NCBI RefSeq assembly: GCF_039749495.1
Contig: NZ_JBDLLU010000001.1
Coordinates: 1-64,000 of the forward strand
Direction: 5' to 3'
Length of the DNA: 64,000 nt
Source: Dehalogenimonas sp. THU2
GTDB lineage: Bacteria > Chloroflexota > Dehalococcoidia > Dehalococcoidales > Dehalococcoidaceae
The position numbers and the translations under genes are program-made. Positions 10,001 to 16,995 of this stretch are shown here, piece by piece (the first letter of the stretch is position 1; each line of letters begins with the position of its first letter). The notes under the pieces are model-generated. The model was not told the DNA's origin. It saw only the letters and a list, made by a program, of their open reading frames with translations, and made no database searches.

Positions 10001-10394
10001 CACGGTCGGAAAAGGATGTTCCTATCATTGGAGTATCGGGGATGCTGTAGACCCTTAAGGTTCCATCGCTGTCAAATATCCCCACTGTCTCTAAAGAACG
10101 CTGGGTTTCAGCAAAAGAGGATATGGCTTTCTGAACGGCGGCAAAATTGCCAGTGTCAGCCGCCTCAATGACATCAGGCCGGCCGGCAAACACTAACAGA
10201 TGGGCTTTGATGGTGGAGATATAGCTGGATGTATAATCAGCGATAAGCTCGGCGCGGCTCTGATTATGAGTGATATTATCTTGTTTGACTATTTCTGATG
10301 TCTGGTTTGACCCGAATAACGCCACAACCATAGTGGGTAATAAAACCGAAAACACCACCAGAAAAACCACTTTTGTTACAATTGATATCTTCAT
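7014..10394 (-). CDS. Hybrid sensor histidine kinase (Cache-HAMP-PASx3-HisKA-HATPase-REC)
   Basis: 1126 residues. Order: TM1 (about 7-27), extracytoplasmic double-Cache sensor (about 40-285) with typical SFSDRDWYNAV and SVPLIS strands, TM2 (about 287-308), HAMP, three PAS domains (about 385-760, each ending in an I-T-E/D-R/K-K motif), a HisKA box with AAGIAHEINNPLTG, HATPase with DDGPGM and GTGLGLSLS, and a C-terminal receiver with VDDE, phospho-acceptor Asp1056 and the KP motif. Such kinases sense a small extracytoplasmic ligand and pass phosphate from His to the fused receiver and then to a separate output. No partner regulator is adjacent. The signal is unknown. Confidence 0.9.
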   Translation of the reverse strand: MKISIVTKVVFLVVFSVLLPTMVVALFGSNQTSEIVKQDNITHNQSRAELIADYTSSYISTIKAHLLVFAGRPDVIEAADTGNFAAVQKAISSFAETQRSLETVGIFDSDGTLRVYSIPDTPMIGTSFSDRDWYNAVVSTGMPELSVPLISRVTGSPITPCAVPIINGSGDLIAILSGDITLDGLISALNLDDSHTHHSTIIDLRSGIVTADSEKSYIMKPFETEYLEAIGLMRSGLSGNIETSVQGNPSGLVSFFPLSDLPLGVLVSTSLSVITEQISVLNRQAVLTATVTGGIAALIAAFLAFSITRPIRKLTRSAREIGRGNFNTPLGSRSSDETGILAVAFQDMTAQLQATLVSRDELQKEASDRLLAQKKLSDAAEEWRSTFDSITDMVAIVDADHKIVRVNQAFAKKLGETPQVLIGQHCYEVIHAMNQPHPMCPHARTIASKKVESSEYFDKKLKIWVEATSSPIFGAEGQLTGSVHIIKDISERKHAETELLEISVHQSTILSAVPDIIMEVDNDKVYTWANQAGLDFFGDDAVGKEASYYFEGEQATYEKVQPVFDGTENNVYIESWQRRKDGAKRLLAWWCRSLKDSQGKVIGGLSAATDITERKEAETRLLESTEQLNKAQSMAHLGSWVWHIRENRLEWSDEMFRIFGIAKDSFSGDLADVIAAAIHPDDQAAVEASNLAVLKDKNPIPLEYRIIRPDGVVRTVWAEAGELILDDNGKPVILSGIVQDITDKKQSEAEQQQLRDKAEMASRLAAVGEMAAGIAHEINNPLTGVIGFSELLLGRTNIPDDMKEELTIINAGSQRVKDIVRRMLTFARQAKPVKSAVSIEELLDNTLELRSYVLKTANIEVVKDYAPDLPWVMADAGQLQQVFLNLIVNAEHAMKKAHDKGKLVVKTERMNGNIRISITDDGPGMSDEIMRKLFQPFFTTKDPGEGTGLGLSLSLGIIREHGGTINVESREGEGAAFIVELPIVESVALPVVEAESVNTHHVINKAQILIVDDEPTVGELVKAILNRFGHEVTVCHDPLLGLERLTENSYDFIILDIRMPGMSGIEFYNQVKQRWVHMADRVMFLTGDTSDLVTREYLNTHNIPYIVKPFDRMEFLDKVNKLLSRT

Positions 10395-10780
10395 TGGTGA
10401 CGTACACTATTCCGTTGTTGCTGGAAAGAGACAATCCTACAATGCAAGTATACACCATATCACTGACTCGTCAATGCGATCAGTTGTGGGAAAGTTTTCA
10501 AGAAGTAACATAGATTGCCCTTGTGGTAAGGACCTGGCGGAATTCCCAATTGTAACTTCAATCTTGGGAAGCCTGAGGGCATAGGATTGGCTTAAAATAG
10601 CCTCAAGAATGGAGGTTGTCAGAGGTAGCTAAGATTACTACCACTGTTAATCTCAGCTCCATCTACATAGGTTTGATAAGAAGTTGAGCGGGGTCCCAGT
10701 GGGAAGTGGGGAGTCCCCCTGGCGCACCGTGTCAGTCTGCAATATAATTGTACGGTATGGCGTTATTATCGAGGTGAATC
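10395..10780. promoter_or_regulatory. Divergent intergenic region with lemA promoter
   Basis: 386 bp between the hybrid kinase and the LemA gene, which are transcribed away from each other. A TATAAT box at 10743-10748 and a GAGGTG ribosome-binding site at 10771-10776 (4 bases before the ATG) serve the LemA gene. No clear -35 box is seen. Nothing else recognisable is found in the stretch. Confidence 0.5.
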
Positions 10781-11347
10781 ATGAAAAAACCCCTGATCGC
10801 GGCCGGAATAGTTTTTGTTCTGTTGCTCCTTGTCGGTTTATCACTGGTGGGCACCTACAACTCACTGGTAACCCGGGCTCAATCGATAGATGCACAGTGG
10901 GCGCAGGTAGAAACCCAGTATCAACGCCGCTTCGACCTCGTACCTAATCTGGTCGAATCAGTCAAGGGTATTATGGCTCAGGAACAAACGGTCTTTATCG
11001 CCATCGCTGAAGCCCGCACGCGTTACGCTGGTGCCGTAACTCCGGAGGATCGGGCTGAAGCCGCTAACGAAGTTGAAAGCGCTTTGGCGCGTCTTCTGGT
11101 TATTATGGAGAACTATCCTGAACTGCGCAGTATTGAGGCGGTTGTAACCCTGATGGACGAATTGGCCGGCACGGAAAACCGCATCGCGGTTGAGCGAGGC
11201 CGATATAACACAGAAGTGCAGGGGTATAACACCGCTATTAAAAGATTCCCCACGGTCCTGGTGGCCGGTATGTTTGGTTTTGACCCAAGGGGATATTTTG
11301 AAAGTTACTCCGGCGCTGACCAGGCGCCTCAAGTAACCTTCAGCTGA
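10781..11347 (+). CDS. LemA family protein
   Basis: 188 residues with one N-terminal membrane anchor (about 5-25) followed by an all-helical domain. The family segment YNSLVTRAQSIDAQWAQVE leads into the QYQRRFDLVPNLVESVKG motif, diagnostic of LemA. LemA proteins are membrane-anchored helical bundles of unclear biochemical role. They are often encoded next to TPM-domain proteins, as here: the next gene begins 1 bp downstream, so the two are surely co-transcribed. GAGGTG supports the start. Confidence 0.9.
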   Translation: MKKPLIAAGIVFVLLLLVGLSLVGTYNSLVTRAQSIDAQWAQVETQYQRRFDLVPNLVESVKGIMAQEQTVFIAIAEARTRYAGAVTPEDRAEAANEVESALARLLVIMENYPELRSIEAVVTLMDELAGTENRIAVERGRYNTEVQGYNTAIKRFPTVLVAGMFGFDPRGYFESYSGADQAPQVTFS

Positions 11348-11348
11348 T

Positions 11349-12236
11349 ATGCGACTGTTTTTACGGATCTGGATTGCGGCGATACTGCTACTCGTCAGCG
11401 GCAGTATCGCAGTGATCGCCCAGTCGTTTCCACCGCCCCAGGGGTATGTATCAGATTTCGCCAATCTGTTCGATCCCACCACCCGTTCATCTCTGGAAAG
11501 CCGCCTCGAACTGTTGAGTAAAGAGACCGGCACCGAATTGGCCGTGGTTACTGTTATTACTCTTGACGGCGATTCCATAGAGGGATATGCCGTAAGACTT
11601 TTTGATGAATGGGGCATCGGTCAGGCAGGGTCGGATAACGGCGTCCTTTTTATTACCGCGCTGGCTGAGCGCCAGGTACGCATCGAAGTCGGTTACGGTT
11701 TGGAACCAGTCATCACTGACGGCCGGGCCGGCCGCATTCTTGATAACAGTGTCTTGCCATCGTTCCGTGAAGGCGATTATGCCTCCGGCATTGTCGCCGG
11801 GGTAGATGCATTGGAAGCATTTATCCGTTCCGGGTCGCCTCCAACCTTTGTTGAGGAAAACCCCTTCCGCGGTCTTTTCGGTGATCTGGAAACCCTGTTT
11901 TTTAGTATTGGTCTCATTTCCATGTATATGATTTCCTGGATGGCCCGCTCTAAAAGCATTTGGCTGGGCGGCATTTGGGGTGCTTTGACAGGGATCGTGC
12001 TTGGGTTGGCTACAGGTAATGCTTGGGCGCTGCTTGGAATCACTCTCGGATTAACAGCAGTAGGGTTGTTCCTGGATGCGGTGGTGTCGCGCAACTACCA
12101 AACACGCACCTCCTCTGGCTTACCTACCACATGGTCTGCTTCCGGTGGCGGTTTCCGCAGTTCATCCGGTAGCTCCAGTTTCGGTGGTTTCAGCGGAGGT
12201 CGTTCCGGCGGCGGCGGTGCCAGCCGGGGTTGGTAG
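11349..12236 (+). CDS. TPM-domain (YgcG-type) membrane protein
   Basis: 295 residues. A signal peptide or anchor at 1-25 is followed by a TPM domain (about 30-165) with GYVSDFANLFDPTTR at its start, the RQVRIEVGYGLEP segment in its core and SVLPSFREGDYASGI near its end. Two or three hydrophobic helices follow, then a Gly/Ser-rich tail (GGFSGGRSGGGGASRGW) typical of this family. TPM domains are also found in a thylakoid photosystem repair factor; the bacterial function is not settled. It pairs with the LemA gene just upstream. Confidence 0.88.
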   Translation: MRLFLRIWIAAILLLVSGSIAVIAQSFPPPQGYVSDFANLFDPTTRSSLESRLELLSKETGTELAVVTVITLDGDSIEGYAVRLFDEWGIGQAGSDNGVLFITALAERQVRIEVGYGLEPVITDGRAGRILDNSVLPSFREGDYASGIVAGVDALEAFIRSGSPPTFVEENPFRGLFGDLETLFFSIGLISMYMISWMARSKSIWLGGIWGALTGIVLGLATGNAWALLGITLGLTAVGLFLDAVVSRNYQTRTSSGLPTTWSASGGGFRSSSGSSSFGGFSGGRSGGGGASRGW

Positions 12237-12252
12237 TACTAGCGCGGGCATG

Positions 12253-14226
12253 CTACTCCTGGCTGAAGGACAATACCTTTAGAGTCGCCATGCTGGTGAG
12301 ATCATTCAGTTGGAGCCGCGACTGGGAAACCGTGTACAGGATATTGCCGATATACAGACTGCGAGTTATCTCGCTTTGCCCGCCGTAGAAATACTGCCCG
12401 CTCTTTTGAAAATCTTCTTTGGTATCGTAATGGGTGATTTTACCATTTAAGGTAAAACCGTCTTTCAGAGTCAAGTTATACACGTAAGCGCCTTGGAAGA
12501 CATAATCTCCCTGTGTGTTTTTAGGTTGTCCCGGCTCCAACTCCGCCACGGTCACCGGCAGTACCAGCAGCCCCGACTCTCTGTCAAAAAGAAAAGCTTT
12601 ATGATCGGAAGTAGCCAGACTTTCTGTGCCCCGGTCACCGATGACTTCCTTGTAAACTTCAACCGGATTAGCGACGTCACTCACATCGAAGAGAGACAGC
12701 TTGACACCCTGGATTGCGGTGTAGTAGATCGCGTTCTCGGTGTGGATCAGGTCGGCATCAATGCTGGGGTCGACTTCATGGCCGATGCCGATCAGGTGGG
12801 TTTCATCGTAGGGTTCCAGGTAATTGCTATAGCCCGGTATTTTAAGCTTGCCCAGTATCTTCGGTGCCGACGGTTGGGAAAGGTCGATAACGAAAAGTGG
12901 ATCCACGTGCAGGAATGTCACCATGTAAACCCGCTTGCCCATAAATCTGGCGGCATAGATGCTCTCCCCGGGAGCAACATCCTCCAGCTCGCCGACCATT
13001 TTCAGGGAGCTATCCAACACGTAGATATTATTGGTGGAGGTATCACGATTAGATACATAGCCGCTCACGGTGGTGGCGATACGGAAGTAACCGTCGTATT
13101 CGTCCATGGCGAACTGGTTCAGGATGTGTCCCTTGACCTTTCCAGTGGAGGCATAAATTGCGTTGCCGCCGGATAGGGAGAACTTGGTGATGACGGTACT
13201 TTGAATGTTATCGGCGATCGTCATGCCGATCTCGCCGTAAACTGGCCAGGAGGTCTGGGCGATAAACAGGCTTTCCGTCGAGGCATGAACGTTTTCACCG
13301 CTGCCGACGATAACGGTCTTCCCGATCTCTTTATTCGCATCAGTCATCGACAGAGAGGCGATAGTGAGAAAGCTAGCCGCCTGGACCGGTGGGATATAGC
13401 CTATCTGGTTGAAAGTCGCGATGGGCTTGAGGTAGCTGGGGGCGGTGGTGCCGCCAAGAATCTCCCGATACCCGGGGATGAGATCGCCGGCGGTGGGCTT
13501 AGTTTGAATGTAGCTGGGATATGAGTTGACGACGAAGTAGACGTCGGTACCTATTTTGCGTGAGGTCAGGTACGATCCCTCGATGTCGACGCTCTTGAGC
13601 AGCTTAGGATTCGAACGGTCTTCGATATCGTAGAGTTTTACGGATACCATGCCTGTCCGGTACGGATAGACAGAAGATATACCCGATTTTGCGTCGGCGG
13701 GGAGGACTGTAATTGGATAACCTGGGTCGCCGCCGCTGGAAAAAGTGAAACCGAAGACTACCAGGCGGTCTCCGTCGACAAAAAGCTCCTGGGGGGTGAA
13801 CCCCGGGATGGCGATCTGCCCGACGATCTTGGCTGTTTCTGCGGGATAGGCTTGAGCCAGGTAAATAGTGCTGCCGGATACCACGTAAATGTATTTGCCG
13901 TCCGTTTTGACGATATCGGCTTCGTCCACGCCGGCTACCTGGACATTGGTACCGGAGTAAGAGACATCATTGGTTGCCCCCGCGGCGCCCGTAAGGGCCG
14001 CCTCCGGCGCCATTGCCTGGGGTATTACTCCATCTTTAGCAAAGTAGTTACCTGAATATCCGCGGGCTTGCGCCTGGGTAAAAGCGGAAACCAACGCATC
14101 TTCCGAGGTAAAAGTGGGAAAACCACTATTTGAATCCGGGTCTCTTGCATCACCAGTGCAGCCGGGGATTGTCAAGATAGCAGTTAAAATCAAAGTCGAC
14201 AATACGAGAAAAGCAGTCTTTTTCAT
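12253..14226 (-). CDS. Secreted beta-propeller lipoprotein
   Basis: 657 residues. The N terminus is a lipoprotein signal (TIPGC, Cys at about 23). The body reads as a beta-propeller family known from bacteria and archaea: a first segment with VQVAGVDEADIVKTDGKYIY, then repeated blades with phrases such as LFIAQTSWP, RFMGKRVYMVTFLHVDPL and LIGIGHEVD. The GVDEADIVKTDG motif is the hallmark of that family. It should lie outside the membrane, attached by lipid, perhaps binding other surface proteins; the ligand is unknown. It is the last gene before the AT-rich rdh island and reads away from it. Confidence 0.82.
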   Translation of the reverse strand: MKKTAFLVLSTLILTAILTIPGCTGDARDPDSNSGFPTFTSEDALVSAFTQAQARGYSGNYFAKDGVIPQAMAPEAALTGAAGATNDVSYSGTNVQVAGVDEADIVKTDGKYIYVVSGSTIYLAQAYPAETAKIVGQIAIPGFTPQELFVDGDRLVVFGFTFSSGGDPGYPITVLPADAKSGISSVYPYRTGMVSVKLYDIEDRSNPKLLKSVDIEGSYLTSRKIGTDVYFVVNSYPSYIQTKPTAGDLIPGYREILGGTTAPSYLKPIATFNQIGYIPPVQAASFLTIASLSMTDANKEIGKTVIVGSGENVHASTESLFIAQTSWPVYGEIGMTIADNIQSTVITKFSLSGGNAIYASTGKVKGHILNQFAMDEYDGYFRIATTVSGYVSNRDTSTNNIYVLDSSLKMVGELEDVAPGESIYAARFMGKRVYMVTFLHVDPLFVIDLSQPSAPKILGKLKIPGYSNYLEPYDETHLIGIGHEVDPSIDADLIHTENAIYYTAIQGVKLSLFDVSDVANPVEVYKEVIGDRGTESLATSDHKAFLFDRESGLLVLPVTVAELEPGQPKNTQGDYVFQGAYVYNLTLKDGFTLNGKITHYDTKEDFQKSGQYFYGGQSEITRSLYIGNILYTVSQSRLQLNDLTSMATLKVLSFSQE

Positions 14227-14381
14227 GGAGTATCAACCTCACGGCGACTATCTACCTCATATAACGCAGATAGCGGCGTAAAGTTATCATTGCTTTCCCC
14301 ACCGGCGAGAAAGAGCCGAAAGGGAATATCACAACGATAGATTGAGCTTTTTTGACCTTATCCCACTGTTCTTTAAGCGCC

Positions 14382-14613
14382 CTAATTATCAAGCGCCTGG
14401 TCGGTCACGATCTGCTTGAAACGGCGGTTTTCATCCTCCAGACTTTTAAGCTGTTTAAGCTCACTGACCGAAAGACCTGCATATTTGGCTTTCCATTTCT
14501 TGTAAGTGGCGTCATTGACTTTGTATTTACGGCATACTCGCCGATCTTTGCCCCGGCTTTGGTTCCTTGAGTACAGTGATGATCTGCTCTTCGGTGAATT
14601 TTTTCCTAATCAA
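14382..14613 (-). pseudogene. IS3-type transposase OrfA remnant, frameshifted
   Basis: Translation of the minus strand from a TTG at 14613 gives KKFTEEQIITVLKE, the start of IS3-family OrfA. After PGAKIGEY the frame shifts, and the second half reads CRKYKVNDATYKKWKAKYAG, then LEDENRRFKQIVTDQALDN and a stop at 14382. The order and wording match OrfA helix-turn-helix plus leucine-zipper segments, but at least one frameshift separates the halves and OrfB is absent. It is a dead insertion-sequence fragment sitting downstream of the rdhA1 gene. Confidence 0.75.
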
Positions 14614-14740
14614 TTGAGCCCTCCGTGAACACTTAATTTTAGCGGAGGACTCTACTTCTCGGCGATACAAATTATTGGGGGAGGGTCAGCCGGACCAACT
14701 ATTCGTCAATGTTCCAGATTGGATATCAATAGCAAGACAA

Positions 14741-14780
14741 TACGATGTGATGCATGGCAATTGCCATGCATCACATCGTA
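14741..14780. repeat. Perfect 40-bp palindrome, 18 bp after rdhA1
   Basis: The two 20-base halves (14741-14760 and 14761-14780) are exact reverse complements with no spacer, centred on AATT. It begins 18 bp past the stop codon of the minus-strand rdhA. Read in that direction it is followed by TTGTCTTGCTATTG, so it may act as a terminator or 3'-end stabiliser. A protein-binding or recombination site is also possible. A smaller dyad (AGAGA/TCTCT) lies between it and the stop codon. Confidence 0.85.
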
Positions 14781-14798
14781 GAGATAACGTCTCTGAGT

Positions 14799-16199
14799 TT
14801 AGATTTTAGAATCAAACCCGAACATGGGCTGTTTCTTTAGATCCCACCAAGTCTCAGGATCACGGTTATCGTAGTTGTAGCCGAAAGCCTGATCCATATT
14901 TGTAAAAAACGAATTGAATGCGCTCGTAGTCGCTACTGTAGCTTTGATTACATCGTGGATACTCGCAGAGTTTTTCTTGGCGAATACACATGTGGCTACA
15001 CAAATAGAACACAAACTAGTAGCCTCAAACCAGTAACTTCGGCATTTGATGCCATCGCAGTGAAACGCCTTCTTACCGGGATGGTTGCCGGCGTATTTTG
15101 TATCCCATGAAATGGTGTCATTCGGGTCAAGAGCACCTGATGGACAGTGGCTGGCGCATAGTGCGCACGTTTGGCAAAACTTCCAGATACCAGCGTCGAT
15201 AGGTTTGTCTGGAGCAAGTGGTAGATCCGTTACTATGCTTCCAAGTCTTGCCATTGTGCCGTACTCCGGCATAATACATTGACCCAATCTACCTTGTTCT
15301 CCCAAACCACTTACTACGGCCAAAGCCGGGTTAATATTCAGATTATTAACGAATTGGTAACTTCCAAGTCCTTGGTATCCCAGCATGCGCACGAACCGTT
15401 GCGCCCTGATCTGGAATAATGTGCTCAAAGAGTAGGATAGGGCAGTGGTTGCGTCTCCTAGCAGCGTAGGCGCCCTTTTGTTCATTTCTTCTGACATTGG
15501 CAGGGAAAATACGATTGCATATTTGCATTTGTTGGGAACTACTCTTTTCTTATCGGTTTCGTAGGCCTCTTCAACGTCTTCGAATTCGATATTTTTTCCG
15601 TCCCAGTCAATACCATCAACTAATTTCCGATGATTTTGGTCTAATTCCACAATTGAAACTGTGCCGGCGCCGAGGAAACGAAACGCCTTTCTGATAACTG
15701 CAGAACTCTCTTCCGGGCTAGCTTGCCAGATAGGGACGCCTAAATCGGATGGCTTTCCCATTCCGTAAGGGGTGGCAGTGGTATCACCCAAGAAGTCATG
15801 AGAATACCCTACCTGCCATCCATATGCTGCGGCATCAAAAAGGGCGTAATCTTTCAGTGTGTATCCGGATTTATTTTCTAAGATCCAATTCTTCCGGTCT
15901 TCTTTTTGTTTTGCTCCCTGTTGTTTGGCCTTATCGGCACCTACGTATTTACCATAAGAGACTTGTGGGATTTTAGTTGCATCGAAACGTTCTACCATAC
16001 TCCAATCGATTTCTACGGTTGGGATCTCAACTTCTTTTACCCACCAATCACGTTTGGCATCATCGGTACTTGTCGACAACAGGTCATCCAGGCCATTAAT
16101 AGCCGGGTTTAATAACGCCGCAGTCCCCAATCCGGTCCCGACCAAGCCAAGACTTTTCATAAAATCGCGGCGGCTCAACGTTGAGTGGAAATTTGCCAT
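14799..16199 (-). CDS. rdhA: Reductive dehalogenase catalytic subunit, orphan (rdhA1)
   Basis: 466 residues counted from ATG16199, which has GGAGG 5 bases upstream; a TTG at 16211 overlaps that ribosome-binding site. A Tat signal SRRDFMKSLGLVGTGLG is followed by the corrinoid-binding region and two iron-sulfur motifs: CQTCALCASHCP and, further on, a Cys at GIKC followed by CSICVATC. RdhA enzymes are Tat-exported, corrinoid and two [4Fe-4S] cluster enzymes that remove halogen from organohalides, as terminal reductases of the respiratory chain. The substrate cannot be read from sequence. No rdhB follows; downstream are a 40-bp palindrome and an IS remnant. A regulator gene set lies directly upstream on the same strand. 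Confidence 0.95.
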   Translation of the reverse strand: MANFHSTLSRRDFMKSLGLVGTGLGTAALLNPAINGLDDLLSTSTDDAKRDWWVKEVEIPTVEIDWSMVERFDATKIPQVSYGKYVGADKAKQQGAKQKEDRKNWILENKSGYTLKDYALFDAAAYGWQVGYSHDFLGDTTATPYGMGKPSDLGVPIWQASPEESSAVIRKAFRFLGAGTVSIVELDQNHRKLVDGIDWDGKNIEFEDVEEAYETDKKRVVPNKCKYAIVFSLPMSEEMNKRAPTLLGDATTALSYSLSTLFQIRAQRFVRMLGYQGLGSYQFVNNLNINPALAVVSGLGEQGRLGQCIMPEYGTMARLGSIVTDLPLAPDKPIDAGIWKFCQTCALCASHCPSGALDPNDTISWDTKYAGNHPGKKAFHCDGIKCRSYWFEATSLCSICVATCVFAKKNSASIHDVIKATVATTSAFNSFFTNMDQAFGYNYDNRDPETWWDLKKQPMFGFDSKI

Positions 16200-16228
16200 T
16201 ACATCCTCCAAGTTCCATTTTTGATTTC

Positions 16229-16297
16229 ATTATAGAAGCAAGGAGGTATCGTTAGGAGTAGTGGTCAGTGCCAATACAGTGATATAGAGTAACTATA
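16229..16297 (-). promoter_or_regulatory. rdhA1 promoter region with candidate regulator site
   Basis: Between the response regulator and rdhA1. A TATAAT box for the minus strand lies at 16229-16234; no good -35 box accompanies it. At 16276-16297 the plus strand reads ACAGTGATATAGAGTAACTA and a few more bases. Near-identical wording occurs upstream of rdhA2 at 20652-20671. CAGTG is also repeated with an 11-bp period (16266 and 16277), the spacing used by OmpR-type regulators on DNA. Confidence 0.45.
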
Positions 16298-16311
16298 AGG
16301 TAATAACAAAA

Positions 16312-16995
16312 CTATGATTTAATCGGAATTATATAACCCAAACCACGGCGGTTCTGGATAATCAAGGGCTTTTCAAAATCCTTTTCAATCTTTTTCCGCA
16401 ACCTTGAGACATAGTTTTTTATATTATCAGTCGCCCCGGGGATGTACTCCCCCCAAAGCATCTCAGCCAACTCGTGGGTACTAATTACGCGACCAGCGTT
16501 TTTAACCAAGTGATATAACAACCTCCCCTCAGTGGAAGTCAGCAATAAGGTTTGGTCGTCAATTTTAATTTCTTGGATTGATGAACCAAAGCCGATGCCA
16601 CCGGCTGATACCGAGAGATCTTCTTCAAGAAATGAGTGGCGCTTCAATGCGGCTTTTAATCTTGCCAACAATTCCATTTGACGGAACGGTTTCTCAATAT
16701 AGTCGTTTGCATCTAAGGAAAAAGCTTTTACCAGGGCATTTTCATCGGTTTTTACTGTAATGATGATGATCGGAACCGTTGAAAAAGCCCGGATCTGTTT
16801 TAATACTTCGTATCCATCTATATCTGGCAAACCTAAGTCCAATAAAATAGCGTCTGGGTTTTGAGTCTCAGCAAGGGTAATCCCGTTTGTCCCGTAGGTG
16901 CTACTAACGATTTTCGAATCCGGCCATGCAAGTTTTAATACCAGTGAGACCGTATCAGTAATCGACATATCATCCTCGATGATTAGGAATTTCAT
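16312..16995 (-). CDS. OmpR/KdpE-type response regulator
   Basis: 227 residues. The receiver domain (1-120) has the acidic pair E7-D8-D9, phospho-acceptor Asp53 (LLDLGLPD), Thr in IIIITVK and Lys in EKPF. A winged-helix DNA-binding domain occupies about 130-227, with LTSTEGRLLYHLVKNAGRV and the recognition helix region NIKNYVSRLRKKIE. The start codon overlaps the stop of the upstream kinase (ATGA), so the pair is translationally coupled. The rdhA1 gene begins about 110 bp downstream, making it the natural target. The 11-bp CAGTG repeat in that gap suits an OmpR-type dimer. Confidence 0.93.
   Translation of the reverse strand: MKFLIIEDDMSITDTVSLVLKLAWPDSKIVSSTYGTNGITLAETQNPDAILLDLGLPDIDGYEVLKQIRAFSTVPIIIITVKTDENALVKAFSLDANDYIEKPFRQMELLARLKAALKRHSFLEEDLSVSAGGIGFGSSIQEIKIDDQTLLLTSTEGRLLYHLVKNAGRVISTHELAEMLWGEYIPGATDNIKNYVSRLRKKIEKDFEKPLIIQNRRGLGYIIPIKS

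Noticed and set aside
16200-16211. A TTG at 16211 as the rdhA1 start
   Set aside because: It overlaps the GGAGG that serves ATG16199. The ATG start gives the standard short N-terminal region before the Tat motif.
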